Below, piece by piece: positions 50,355-63,274 of a DNA stretch of 64,000 nt (within the stretch, counting starts at the first letter, position 1; every line of letters begins with the position of its first letter). The stretch spans positions 2,046,001 to 2,110,000 of the forward strand of contig JAQOTA010000053.1 of assembly GCA_029532415.1 (NCBI GenBank), written 5' to 3'. The notes beneath the pieces were generated by a model. That model saw nothing but the letters and a program-made list of their open reading frames with translations, was not told the DNA's origin and did no database searches. A program made the position numbers and the translations under genes. Source of the DNA: Marasmius tenuissimus (lineage: Eukaryota > Basidiomycota > Agaricomycetes > Agaricales > Marasmiaceae).

Positions 50355-51978
50355 CTAAGCCGTTGAGTAACCAATGATTGAGTTGACCCAGAGATGCGTG
50401 CCATAGATGTATGCGTATCGATCGGGCTGCTCGTATTCTTCTCCGTCTCCCTTCAAGAGTCCGGGTCGTTTCTCGATGGGAGGAAGATTAGGAACCTGTG
50501 GCAAAGAATCGCCTGGTCTCGCCCCAGTTTGGACTTCTGGGAAATCGAATTTGATCTGGGCATCCTTACGGAAAACGAGACAATGGCCCGAGCCACCGAA
50601 GTGGAACATGCCAATCTCCTGCCCAGTCTTCACCTCCTTTCCTACCAAATCCTGCGCAGCCTTTATGTCACAGGTCGAGACCTCCACCATCCCAATCCCA
50701 ATGAAACACAAAAGTCCGATCTTTGGGTTCTTCGCCCGAATCCAGATCAAAGCGCGAGTGGCAACGAACGTCAACCAGGGCTGAGATCGAAGGTAAGCGC
50801 CGAAGGGAACACCACGGTGGTCCGGTTCGCCGGCGACCTGAACACCTTCGTCAGGTAAAGCAGAATAATACGTCCCGTACACCACTTCTGCCTTCTCGAT
50901 GGTGCCATTTACAGGGCTATGCCAGCGATGGTAGTCCTGGGGGCTGAGGAATGTTTGGTAGACCGCGCCACCTATGAATTGCTCAGCTAAGGGGTCGCCG
51001 TTGAGCATATCGTACAAGGAATATGGTTGAGCCTTGAGCCAAAAACGATCGTGAAGTTGAACGTTTTCGCTGATACGAACGACAGTCGATTCGCATGCGT
51101 GGTGAATGAAGAGATCCTTGTTGACATTTGGCAGCGGTGGTCCTCCAGAAGGGGGGTTCTCATTGTCATGAATCGGACGAGTCACCGACACGGGTTCCTT
51201 CAATGTTCTCACAAAGAAGTGATCCCAAGACGTGAACCCATAACCCTTGTCTGGATCGCTATTGGGAAGATGGTAGGTTTCGTGAAATGCGCCACGACCC
51301 CCACTCTCGAGCATCGTGACGGATTCTGGAGAGAACCAACCCTGGGGGCTCGTATTGAGGGTCCTGCTGGAATCCGGGGTTGTAAGATATTCGCCCCAGG
51401 TGTTCAGCAAAGCACCTATGGCGACGTTGAACTGATGATTTTGGAACAGCTTGGAACCAGCCGACGTGTTGATAAGGAGGTCGAACATGAGATAGATAGG
51501 AACACCGACAGGTTCACCGGCAATCGGTTTACCCTGGTCGTCCTTAGCAATGCAGAACTTTGGAGGGCCGGCCAAAACGACGTCGAGTTTACAAAGCAAG
51601 TCTTCCCAGTCCTTGACCTGAGAGATATCAATGATTTCGAAAATGCTGATGGTAAAATTGAGATCGTACTTGGTTTGAGTACCTGTATTTGGGATCGACC
51701 TGGAGGAAGATCTCCTGGAACAGATCGTACAAAAGCTTGTCGCCCTCGATGGCCTGCTTGAACCGCTCGACGACAGGCAAATGGGGCGTGCCTGCTTTCA
51801 AGTTGTCGTTGGCCAACTCAGTCAGCTCGTCGAAGAACGCTTGGTAAACCAATTTTTCGCGTGGAAGATATCCGGTGAAGTGCGCACAGGACGGCATCAA
51901 GCTCTGGCGGCCATCGAAGACGAGGAAACCGGGATCATAGAGCTTATGATAGTGTTCAAGCTGCGAGGCTACTGCCAT
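50355..51978 (-). CDS. PsiD/phosphatidylserine-decarboxylase-like pyruvoyl enzyme
   Basis: Cytosolic-type PSD-family protein of the fungal group that includes the L-tryptophan decarboxylase PsiD. Two exons (51978-51670, 51617-50355) joined by a canonical 52-nt intron, 523 residues. The N-terminal associated domain (residues ~1-170) contains FKQAIEGDKLLYDLFQEIF and WGEYLTTPDSS. The catalytic part has YGFTSWDHFFVRTLKEP, IHHACEST, LSPQDYHRWHSPVNGTI, IGIGMVEVSTCD and FHFGGSGHCLVFRKD. Ser446 in GGSG is the expected self-cleavage site that forms the pyruvoyl group. No obvious transmembrane or mitochondrial targeting segment is seen, which favours an amino-acid or other small-molecule decarboxylase over a classical PSD. 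Substrate not inferable. Confidence 0.87.
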
Positions 51979-54900
51979 GGTGCCTGAATATATGTCAGTG
52001 TCAAGGTCGACCGAGAAACTGTGAGCAACAGCTTACGTGACCTGGAAATTCTTGTTTCTTTTCTTGTAGCAGTGGGGAGGATAGTCGAAGCGACTGGTAA
52101 AGAACGATAGGCTGACTCGAGTACCCTCCTTTATACGAACATGAAACCTTGCGTAAGCCATGAGCATGGCGAAGGGTAGTTGCATCGAAACCAAACTTTG
52201 CATGGGCCACATGAAGATCTGGAATGATTGCGTCAATCCGAGTGTGAGGTTCGACAGCATTTGCTCTGGTAGTTCTGGTCACCAGTGGTACCAAACGTAA
52301 TCGGCGTTGATCAAGAGTGAAATATACAGTGGTGTACCTTGCAATTCACCTGGTACGTATTCCCAGATCTTCAATTTTGTTTGCCGCAGGTGATTCAAGC
52401 TTGGTAGAGTATCGAAGTTGATTGAGGGGTGGATCTACGGTAGAGGGCCTTGTCATTCACCTACTACTCCAAGGCTTTCGTTACGTCGCCCCATGGGGCG
52501 ACGGAGGTGTAAAACCCCCGAAGTCGGGTCATCGTTCGAAGATCTGTCTTTACTGGACCTGTCCTCAAAGAAGGCTACGGTGAATGCGCCACCCGCTCAC
52601 ATCGTATATATTTTCACTCACCAGAACGATCAGCACACCAAACACATGTCAAGGCCCCTTGGCGGTTATTCAACTTTTCTGCCATCCGACAGGGCTAAGC
52701 GTTTAGTTGAGTTATCACCGGATACATGGCAACGGACGTGCTGAAGCTCTGATCAGGGCCAATCCTGGTCAATCGTCTTGAACTCTCGGGTGAATCGATA
52801 GCCGGTGCAAGGCCTGACTGCAATTATCCAACTTCCAACCCTTTCCATGACTTCCATTCCACAACCATTCAAATTCTTGCACTTCATTGGTGCTTAAAAT
52901 AGCAGGAATGAGCACAAGCTGCACGGCACCCCAGAACTTGAAGCGGGGGAGATTGAAGGAAATCGCGGGCATTTGGGTCACTGACAAACCGCGGCGCGCC
53001 AACCTCACTCGTTTGACAGCCAAAGCCACCCCACATCCTGTGAATGGTACTTTCGAAAGAAACTCCACAGAACATTGACACCAAGAAAAGGGAGACGGAG
53101 GCAAGTTTCTCCGAGTGAAAGGGCTCAGAGGATTCACCTTACAGCCTCCGCGAATACCGTCATACCGCCTCATCCAATTGTTGCATGAGAGACTACATTT
53201 GACAGCATCATCAGCTACTTTCTCCGTGCTGAGACCTTCGAGGAAGACGCAATACAGACCTTGTGATTGCGAAGTTTGAGTTTTTCGCGGTGAACAACTC
53301 GGAGGATTACGAGGAACATCATCGTCCTGCTGAGTGTTCAGCCCAAGTCTGTAATATGATGAGGAAGAACACGGGACACTCAGCACTTGTGAAGATGGTA
53401 TCTAGAGGGGAAAGGCGGTAGAGGTGGGGAGCATCCTGCTGAGATTTGGGTGTATCGTGACCACTGCGCTATCCACCTGTTCGCCAAACACTGTCGTCCC
53501 GGGCCATCGCAATTCTTGATAATATCTCGATGGGCTCTATGTATTCGTCCACCGAACCGTACGTCTTTCGATTGGCACCGAAGGTATTCATGGCTGTGAG
53601 AACGTTCCGAATCGTGTATCTGAATGAATGTTCCGTCCGATGCATGGTGACATGGACAATCACTCCGCACAAGATCCCCGGAAAGTTGCGAAAATGAGGT
53701 CGCGATCCCTGAGAAGACGAAGACTTGGAATACGGTGTTCAACGAGAAGAGTTCTAGGTCTGAAAGGGCTAGTGTAGCTTTAGTGGAGCTCTCGTGTAAA
53801 AATTTGGAAGGAAGGAGCCATACGAGGTGCTAGAATGAGCGCACAAGCCCCAGTCTGGGTGGAGGTGGCGTATCGATCCTGGTCACAGGCAGGTCAAACG
53901 TGCGAATGAAACAAAGAGTGGGGAAGTAGCCTCTAAGAGGTTGGAAGCGATGAGACCAGGGCAATTCCGCTGATTGTGTTCATGCTTTCAACACAAGAGC
54001 ATTGAAAAGTGATAAGACGCACCAGACTCCAGAAAAAAGGTTGATTCCAATCCCTTCAATCGCTCTACTGCGTCGTTCATAGATTCCACGTCCTCTTGAA
54101 TAGACCGAGCACCCTCCAAAGAGCCTCGAGTTGTTTTAGCTGATAGGGTGGAGAGGAGGGGGCTATCGCAGAGGTGTTGGTGGTACGTCATCGAGCGTGA
54201 AGGGTTTCCTCTTAGAGAGCGCATTTTTTGGGAGGTCCACAAATGCCTGGTTTATCGATTGTGAGACATGAATTAGGATACATGAATTTTGGAGTCGAAA
54301 ACGTTGGTGATGGAGGCGTGTCGGAAATTTGAATAGCTAACGAAAGGCCGTATTAACGCCCATAAGTAAGACTCAGAGTAGATATCTTATGCTTATGAGA
54401 GGGTCCGGCGACGGTCCGGCACGGGATATGGAACCGGGTCCGTAGGTAACCAGATTGCGATCGTGGCTCATCAATGACGAATTTTGTACGCTGCCTCGCT
54501 GCCTGTTGCATGCAATGCTGCAAATCCAACCTTTGACTTTACCATACACTCGCGTGTTTTGAGTACCTTTCTTGTCGAGTCTTCAAAATATCACGTCTAC
54601 AAGCTACAAGGGTGGATCGTTGCTTTCAAGCAGGTGCGCATTCCTACCCTTCTGGTTGATTTCTCCATAGCTGACACAGTTTGATTTCGCTACCTTACGC
54701 TCCGTAGTAAACGACGTACTTGACCTCCAGGATCTTCTATCGAGCCCATAAGCGTACCGTGCTTAGAGCGAAAAGTTTTCCGAGATCCACCACACTGTAT
54801 TCAACTGATTCAGTCGTATTTGCTAGCACTGGCAACTCGTTTGTCCTCTGGAGGACGTGGGTCTACTTCCCTGCACACCGTTGGTGAGTTACTTTCGACC

Positions 54901-56888
54901 TTCATAGAACCTGAACCGATGCTTACTCTTCAAAGCCACTCTTGACGCTCACTCTTGAAGTCGTTTCGCGGCTTTCAGCGGTCAGTCATGTCGCTTGAAG
55001 GTGTAACATTGCTCCTCCCTTGAAACGCTATGGTGAGCCCCAGTCTTCTGAGTCACCACTTTTGGAGGGTATCCTCGCTTTGACCCTTGATTCAAGAGAA
55101 ATTCTCGTCGCTCGTGGCGTTCATTCACCGAAGTGTGCCGCTACTATCGCCCATTAGTTTCTTTGCATTGCCTCAATCCCCATCCGTGCTCATTCTAACC
55201 CCCTAACTTGTTGTCCCTGCTCTTCAGGATGAGCGTCATTTGAAATTCTCGAGAAGACCTTCCATCCCAAGCTCGTCGAACCCGTTTGTTCCCCTCACTC
55301 TATCTTCAACGTTGCTCCACCAGTCGAGAAACGCTTGTCTCTAACCCCTCGAGAAGACCTTCCTCGAGCTCGGGGTTCCGATCTTTTTTCTGAGTACGCG
55401 TATACAACGCGCGTTCCATTCCCTCCGCCCAGCTCTGAATTCACCTGGCATCTCCTGAAATGGCATACAACCGCGATATAATGTCGATGCCTACCGTCAC
55501 AGCCCGTAGCTGTCATTGTCATTCGAACGATCGCGGCATTGACGACTGCCTAACTCGTATGGACTTGGACTCTTCAGGTGATATCACCGCAATCACTCCT
55601 CGAAATCACAGATATCCGTGACACACGTTGATATCGGAACGTTTGCGTCCGGGACCCTGCTTTCGTTGCGATTATTCGTCGGGAACAAAACGGGCGTCGT
55701 ACCGCAAGGAACTCGCAGAATCACCCCATTTCTGGCCTTCTGGTACTTCGCTTCTCGTTCTTTGAGCGACTACGTGGAGGCAGGAGGAAGAGCTCTAGTC
55801 CAGATCATTGAGATTTGTGGGGTAGAAAGACAGCTTGAAGGTAGCTAGTGGCGGGGATGTGACGTGCAAAGTCGCGGTACCCTCGAAGTTGTAACGACGG
55901 AATCGGACTACCGATCCTTGCTCATGCACATGTGTATGCCACCAACTCGTGTCCCCATGAACTGCAGACTTCAATGTTCCCATCATGTGAAGCGGTAAGT
56001 GAGAGCCGGCTTCTCTCGTATGTCAAAGGCAGTAGTACTTTGACATGGCGAATGATCTTCTGAATCCTGGTTGTAATTTCCGTGATCTGAGTAGGGTCTG
56101 TGGATCTGGAACGGCCTTTCAGAGGAGCTGAAGCCTTCGGTGGTATTTAGTGTGATACGTCCAAAATCGGTGCGCCCCAGTCTTTCCTGGCTCCGGCCTC
56201 AGCTCCAACTTTTGGAGTTCCGCCGCGCGATTTCTGCTCATTACACCGTCTTAGATGTCTATCGAGCCTAGATGTAACGGAAATAGACCACATATGGAGT
56301 AGAAAGGAAGGGTTAACAGTATGCAGTTCGGGCTCTGTTACCAGCTACCGTTTATGCGATCCGACAATCAGCATTGATCTCGATACGGTACGTCGTGTGT
56401 CTGGTAATCGATCAACTAATGTCAAAGTCCTGCTGAATTGCTTGAACTTCAGAGTCCTAAAACGCGCTTGGTGTTCCAATCGTTCGTTCTAGTGAGTGTT
56501 CGAGCGGATTAATCCTCGTGGGCTCCGGCGATTTTCAGTTGCTGAACGGCCCAATCACCCCGTGGGGCAAGACAAACAGCCCCATCACCCCGGCGGAAGC
56601 GAAGATCACTTTCATGACTGGAAGTTCAGGGTAGCAAGTGAATTACAGGAGATTACAAGGGACGCTCTACCTTCTATCCTTCAATACTTAGCGCATTTTC
56701 TGACAGGCCCCCCATTCCTGAAATAGGTGTCCACGACATCATTTTTCAATTATCGATAGCGAATACTAATCAATCAACCTGGGCTTCTAGCTATCTGCAT
56801 CCTGTCGGATCGCCGAGTAGGTAGCGAGTGGTTGCGCTACTTAAACTCAAGGGCCGTTGGTAGGTAGACAGCTCAACATCGATCCAAA
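51979..56888. other. 4.9-kb gene-poor region
   Basis: Longest stretch without a supported gene. The first ~300 bp are the decarboxylase promoter. It contains a perfect 20-bp palindrome (52484-52503). A cluster of minus-strand ORFs (52769-54242) might be exons of an unrecognised gene. One, at 53988-54242, encodes a helix-like ARSIQEDVESMNDAVERLKG, but I could not join them into a convincing protein. No transposase or reverse transcriptase motif seen. Confidence 0.45.
52484..52503. repeat. Perfect 20-bp palindrome
   Basis: CGTCGCCCCA followed directly by its reverse complement. It could be a dimeric regulator site or a cruciform-prone sequence. It lies about 500 bp upstream of the decarboxylase start. 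Confidence 0.85.
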
Positions 56889-58854
56889 ATGGCTACTAAG
56901 GGTGGTGCCCCCCAAGAATTCCTCGACTGGGTTGACAGTGAACAGAACATTGAAGACTTCATCGAGCGCCTCGCCAAGGCAGTTCATATCCCATCGTAAG
57001 TATACCGCACATGTTCGGCTGTTTCCCTTTCCGATACTAATCGATCATTTGCTTTCAGTATCAGTAGCGATCCCGCCAGACGAGAGGATGTAAAGACGAT
57101 GTCCAGGTGGATCTTCGACGAATTCGACAAGGTTGGAGTTGACGTCAAGCAGTTCGATCTCGGAACGCAAGAAGAAACACAGTTGGAATATCCGAAAGCT
57201 GTACTTGGTCGTCTGGATGTTGACCCCAGCAAGAAAACCGTGCTCATCTATGGTCATTTTGACGTTCAGCCAGTAAGTTGATCATGAATCTACAAGTGCT
57301 TTCGAGTAGAGATAATTCATACTGGGCATTTTAGGCTGTTGGGCAGTGGGAAACCCCCAACCCTTTTAGGTTGGTGCGCAAAGATGACGGCCGAATGATT
57401 GCGCGTGGTTCTACGGATGATAAGGGACCCATTATGGGCTGGCTGAATGTACTGCAATACTTTCACGATAAGAAAGAGAAGCTCCCGGTCAACCTTCGCT
57501 TCTGTTTCGAGGGTATGGAGGAGTCCGGAGATGGTGGTCACGCACTCGACAGACTCATTGAAGAACAGGCTAAGCCAGGAGGTATGTTTGAGGGCGTCGA
57601 TTGTGTTTGCGTCGTAAGTCCAAGATTCATTATCTCCTCCACGCCGATTCCCAACGAGACAACTTTTAGTCCGATAACTATTGGTTGAACACCAAAACCC
57701 CCGTCGTTACATATGGTCTCAGAGGGATTGTATACTTCAAACTCAAAGTTTGGGGTCCCGAAAAGAATCTCCATTCTGGTATTTACGGCCGAATGGTAAA
57801 CGAACCCATGACCGACATAGTTCACCTCTTGTCAAACCTGGTTAACGTGGATGCCACGATTCGAGTTACAGGAATCGATCGTAGTGTTCCTCGTCCGACT
57901 ACGCAGGAAGAGTAAGTTTCGTTGTTCTGCTACTACAGATTACTTGAATGACCTCTCTTTTTTACCAGGCAATTGTACGAAGTTATAGATTACACAGTCA
58001 AGGATCTCCAAGACGCGATCGGCCCTCAAGGAGCACCTGTGAGCAAAGACAAGAATGCACTCTTGATGAATCGCATGAGAGAGTGTAGCTTGACGATTCA
58101 TGGTATTCGGCCTACTGTCATCGACAAGGATCCGGGTCCGATGATCGGGACCATCATCCCAGCTAGCGTTACCGGGGAGTTCAGCATTCGGTGAGCGAAA
58201 ACCTGCCTACAATCCTTTCATTGTAAAATCAACTCCCTCGAACAAGGATCGTGCCTCCGTTGACTCCAGAAAAGGTCAAAAAACTGGTGGCCGCGCATAT
58301 CGCTGCGGAATGGGATCAACTTCGCACAGGAAATCAATACGAGTTGGACCATGCAGGGGAGGGCGACGCTTGGCTTGCAGACTACAATCACTGGAACTAT
58401 GAGGCTGCCAGGGTTGCTACATGTGTACGTTGTCTCACGCAGCGGGGTCTCAGTCGCTCATACTCTTTCTCTTGTTGCTAGGCTGTTTATGGACAGGATC
58501 CCAACTTGACGCGAGAAGGTGGCTCGATCCCCGTGGTATTGACCTTCGCGAATAGCATCAAAGTCAAGGGTAAAGACGGCCAGCCCGAGAATGCTAATGT
58601 CGTCTTGATACCTATGGGTAGGGGAGACGACGGAGCCCAGTAAGTTTACCCTCTTGAATGACCACCTTTGTGCTCGACTGACACCGTTTAAGTTCCACCA
58701 ACGAGAAGCTTGACCGTTCCAATTTCCTCAACGGCGTACGTTCTCTTTTGTCGCCCTTCTCGCGAGCTCTTCCTCAACTAGTTTTTGTCTCCAGACCAAA
58801 CTCTTTGCAAACTACCTATACTTGCTTGGTGGCTTGCCGAAGAATGATAGCTGA
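56889..58854 (+). CDS. DUG1: Cys-Gly metallodipeptidase (M20, Dug1-like)
   Basis: Cytosolic di-zinc (or Mn) peptidase of family M20 that hydrolyses Cys-Gly in glutathione turnover. The start at 56889 gives [19 protein letters not shown]. Metal and catalytic motifs in order: [33 protein letters not shown] (general base Glu), then [47 protein letters not shown], and RGDDGAHSTNEKL. The last His codon is split by an intron (CA at 58640, T after it), so it looks like Gln if read without splicing. The C-terminus is [19 protein letters not shown]. About nine GT-AG introns. It sits inside the FAD-oxidase array but is an ordinary conserved enzyme. Confidence 0.92.
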
Positions 58855-60321
58855 ACGTGAACTTTCATGTAGAGACAGATCGAATGGATCGAATGGTCAA
58901 AACGGGTTTCTGACCTTTCGGAAGAAACTGCATAAAAGTCTTCTACTAACAATGTACTTGCTATATTTCATGAGCCAATGAAGCCGTGTATAACGTGAAT
59001 AAGATTCCTCTCTGCTATTGTCTTACCAGACCCGTTGCGAGTGAATAGCACGGAGTACCAAAGATCGACCCGTCCTAGGTAGTTGTCGAACGAGAAACTG
59101 GAGAAAACATCGGAAACTCAAAGTACAGAGTTGACAAAGCGGGAAAAGGGCGATCTTTCCAGAAACGCGACGAGCGTCAACACAGGCTATATGGTGTAAG
59201 GCGTGTCGTACTGACCCTAGACTCTCAGATAGCATCTACCATTCCTATAATGACTACTTACCGCCGTCTAGGTCGATGATGTCGTGCTTGAAGGACGGGG
59301 AGAACACTGTTTAGCACTGTTTATAGGGACGATTTAGATCGTGAGTCGACGGACTGTCGGAATTGGTACTTGTGCTCACCGTTAGTATATTCGCGCCCTC
59401 CTGAATGCAGAATTCAGCGTTTCCGGCCAGCGCTTACTATTTGCCATGAACAGCATTTTTGATATTTACACTCCCTGTTCAGTCATCGAAGTAGCATCCT
59501 CAGATCTATTGGGTCTCGAGAGCCCCCAGCCGACTAGTTTTCCCCTGGAGCACGCAATTTCATGTATCTTGAGGTCCATTTTGAACCCAATTTCTGGAGC
59601 GTCATGTTGAAACCTCCGAATCAGTGCATGTAAATCTCTAGGTCTCAGTCAGCAGCGGTTCGGTTCGGCCCGAGTCGTACAAATCCCGGGCTACGACCAT
59701 GTGACTTATAAACAGCACCTTCAAGTTCGAACCTCCACCATCGCTGTGCCTAACGGTCCAGATTAGCCCTCAAAAACGTCATCCCTCCAGAAATTGTCGA
59801 TAGTTCTTGAGAGTCAGTGCTCAAGCGAAATCTGTGTATGGAATGGACAGGCATGTGAGTTCCTACCTCGACGAGTACTAATTGACGTCTCGATGAGCGG
59901 CAATACCAGTTAATTCTTTCGATCGACATCGTCACATCCGATTCGACTGGGCAGGAATTCGAGTATTCTAGTGACAGTCGGCTTGGCACAATCTTTGGAG
60001 GATTTCAGGCCGGCCACCGCTGCCACGCTTCAGACAAGCCATACCCTGATAACTCAGGTCTCAGAAATAAACTTCCCGTCTGTTCCTCCAATTCGTGAGT
60101 CATTCGCTGCGCATGCCGACACCAATGTATGCCACTCATCTGTCAAATATTCAGATTTGTTCAACTTCGGGAGTCAAAGTGGAAGAGCGCAGCCTGCATG
60201 GGAAAATTTTGCATGATTCCATTGACTTGTAATTGGCCAACTAACGCCCTATGCCATAGGCTGCGCTGCCGCATACTAGAGGCATATAAAAGGGCTGACT
60301 GCACCTCACGACCACACGAAA
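58855..60321. other. Intergenic region and promoter of FAD oxidase C
   Basis: 1.5 kb without a supported gene. The last ~250 bp resemble the region before copy D (shared CGCTGCGCATG, ATATTCAG and GCGCAGC in order), so the duplication included the promoter. Confidence 0.5.
60285..60292 (+). promoter_or_regulatory. TATA box of FAD oxidase C
   Basis: TATAAAAG about 30 bp before the start codon. Confidence 0.7.
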
Positions 60322-62293
60322 ATGTTTAAATTCTCACTCCTTCCATTCATCACAATAACTGCACTTTCCTTTGCTCCTTTGTCTTGTGTGGGGCAAGAAC
60401 AGGACACCGGCAACAGTTGTAAATGCCTTTATGGCGACGCTTGTTGGCCCACCGAGTCCGATTTTGCTGAGCTCTCTTCACGGCTCTCACAACCTCTCAT
60501 TCGCCCCGTACCATCCGCGTCGGCTTGCTATTCAGTTGACAACTCCTCTCCGGACTGTGTGGCTGCAAAAGCCAACGCCTTCAATGGCACCTGGCGTGCT
60601 GATCAACCTGGGACGTATCAGTATCTAAATTTTGAGGCGTACGTACTCCCCAATGGGACGGTTAGCGCGTGCTACCTCAATGCAACGCTAGAATTCCCGT
60701 GCGAGCAGGGAAGCGTGCCACCGCTTGGTGTTGACGCGAGAGATGTTGGGGATGTACAAGCAGCGGTCAGGTTCGCAGCGGAGAAGAACTTGAGGTTAGT
60801 AGTAAAAAATACCGGGTGAGTCTAGCTCAAATACTACGACCGGAGAGTTCACTGTGCTGAGCGTTCCACAGACATGATAATCTTGGGCGAAGCTCAGCGA
60901 GGAACGGATTCATGATCTGGACTCATCACATGAAGAACATCACTTACAGCGAGTCTTTCGTTCCAGAAGGAGCGTCGGAGACCGAGACGTATCAAGGTAG
61001 GCGTTACTTCCAGCGGTGTTGTGCTTTTCCATTAACAAATGACTCCCGCTTAGCGATTACACTGGGAGCGGGCGTGCAATTGAGCGAGGCCTACTCAGCC
61101 GCGCGACACGTTAATCGGTTCATTGTGGGCGGTCTCGACGCTTCCGTCGGAATTGCTGGCGGCTGGATTGGTGGAGGTGGTCACGGTGCATACGCACCCC
61201 GATATGGACTGGGTGAGATTTTTGAGGTTCCTCTATTATTCTGCTCTCACCCGGTGGGTTCGCACCAGGCGTCGACAATGCCATTCAATTCACCATTGTC
61301 GTCGCCAATGGCGACCATGTAACTGCCAACGCACACTCATACCCTGACCTCTTCTGGGCTCTTCGTGGAGGAGGTCCAGGTACATATGGCGTCGTCACAT
61401 CTGTCACCTTCAAGACACACCCGGTAGAACCTCTCGTTGTGGGTGTCGTTGCAGCCAACTTTACTTCAATTGAAATCGCCAAATCGGTTGGAACCGAATT
61501 TTACAAGCTTCAACCATATCTATCCGATGTTCAGTGGGGTGGATACAGCTTTTACCGTCCAACAGGCTTTCTCTACCTCTTCTACGCGCCCAACGTAACG
61601 ATGGAGCAGGTCAACACGACTATTGGTCCATTCCTCGAGCAATTGAAGATTACGGCGGGGGAGAACAACACGCAAGTGTCGATGTCCCCAGCACCTTCGT
61701 TCTATGATGTGTTTGAACAAACAAGCTCGCAAGCCGATCGTCATGTCGGTATCAATCTTGAGCTGGGATCTAGGCTTTATACGAGGAACTTGTATGAGAC
61801 GGTGCCGGAAAAGATGGCCGAGACATTTCTGCAGGTCCCCAGCAGTTTAGGCGTTGCGACTGCGTGAGTATTCTATTTCGAAAACGACATACCTTGAACT
61901 CAATACTCTTATGATAGTCACGTCGCGGGTGGTGCGGTCTCTCAAATTGATCCTGAATCTGTTGGGTTGAACCCTGCCTGGAGAGACACGCTTGGGTTGG
62001 TATTTATTGGCGTCGAATGGGAGGATGGTGCTTCGGCAGAGGAGATCCGGGCTCAACAGGAGGTGCTGAAGCAAGCTGTCGGCGCCATGGAGGAACTTGA
62101 GCCTGGAAGGGGGTCCTACGTGAACGAGGGGTCGTTGTACGAACCGAATCCCCAATGGACCTACTTTGGCGATCACTATGATAGGCTATTGGAGATCAAA
62201 GATCAACACGACCCGAATGGACTGTTTGTAGTGGCATCTGGCGTTGGATCGGAAAGGTGGGGCGACGGACTGAACTGTCGGGTAGATCAGTGA
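60322..62293 (+). CDS. Secreted FAD-linked oxidase, berberine-bridge type (copy C)
   Basis: Intact paralogue of copy A, also exactly 582 residues. Exons 60322-60815, 60872-60996, 61054-61212, 61269-61863, 61918-62293, with intron phases identical to A. A signal peptide (MFKFSLLPFITITALSFAPL) precedes CKCLYGDACWP. The covalent-FAD His is in KNTGHDN (residue 166). The second attachment Cys is absent (ASVGIAGGWIGGGGHG). The BBE end is VNEGSLYEPNPQWTYFGDHY and VASGVGSERW. Intron 3 here has a normal GT donor. Several Asn-X-Ser/Thr sites fit a secreted glycoprotein. It lies 3' of DUG1, about 10.5 kb from pseudogene B. Confidence 0.88.
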
Positions 62294-63274
62294 TAGTTTT
62301 CCACAAGTTGCTACCTGATTCACATCGACCGTTCTTGTTTCTTCAACTCTTCGATTACAATAAGAATGCTTGCTTAACATACCTCAATACTCTGTTGCGA
62401 GCTCTCAGTGTCTCCGCCATTGCCGAGGGCGGTCTGGAGGTGGCTGTTGGTCCCTGTTGGTCCCCATGCTGTGGACAAATCCGACTACCATATGACCTGG
62501 GCACAGCTTTCCTTCAAACCTCCACTCTGGGTCTGAACTCGACGTCGACCTCCGTCAGATATCCTCACGATATCTACAACAGCTGAGATCATCCTTCAGC
62601 AAGAATCTTAGAAAGTTGCCTCTGAAAGGCGGTGTCAGGCAAAGCCTGGGCATATTGAATTGGGCAGCGGGCTGGTTGTGAGTTCGTCATCTTAGCAGGC
62701 ATGAATTGACTAACGTCTTTGTAGCTCATCACCTTTTAGTCAATCGGCATCTCCCTAATGGTGTGACTCTAAAGTAGTCCTGCAAGGGTATGGTCTAGCA
62801 GCAGCTGGGTATCAATCAACGATGCGCCGTTAATAAACGAACAGTCAAATAATCGTTTCCGCACAGGCTACACTGGCAAGTGCAACGGCAAAGCTCAATC
62901 CACCCAGGTTATTGCAGGCTAGAGAAGGTACTGAGCCCAGAGCCGGTTGTCACTGCGCATTCGCCGACCCGTCCCTTGATAGATCGCGAAGAAAACTTCC
63001 CATCCGTCCTCCGAGGTAAGAGACTCTCGCTGCGCATGTCGACCTACTCAATTTTCTCCAGATATTCAGGGCCATTGAACCCCGGGAGCTTGAGTGAAGT
63101 GCGCAGCGTCTATGCGAGCTTTTCGCCTACTGAGTTGACACCCAGAATGCATCAACTAATGCCTGATCTCGCAGGCCACTTCCAAAGCTGCGGGCAGGGA
63201 CTCGGGCTGCACACCCACGTAACGAAACCGCACGTATAAAACGGTGGACCCGCGCCTCTTCAACCCCACACAAA
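62294..63274. other. Intergenic region between FAD oxidases C and D
   Basis: 981 bp. The part nearest copy D is similar to the copy C promoter. No gene seen. Confidence 0.5.
63235..63241 (+). promoter_or_regulatory. TATA box of FAD oxidase D
   Basis: TATAAAA about 34 bp before the start codon, matching copies A and C. Confidence 0.7.

Noticed and set aside
51600..51700. Apparent frameshift in the decarboxylase-like gene
   Set aside because: A canonical 52-nt intron (51669-51618, GTACG...CTCAG) joins the two frames exactly.
51027..51761. 244-codon plus-strand ORF opposite the decarboxylase
   Set aside because: Antisense shadow of a well-supported gene; no domain resemblance.
52769..54242. 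Candidate multi-exon minus-strand gene
   Set aside because: The ORFs could not be joined through convincing splice sites into a recognisable protein; recorded only in the gap entry.
58600..58720. Apparent His-to-Gln change in the last metal motif of the dipeptidase
   Set aside because: The codon is split by an intron: CA before GTAAGT and T after the acceptor restore His.
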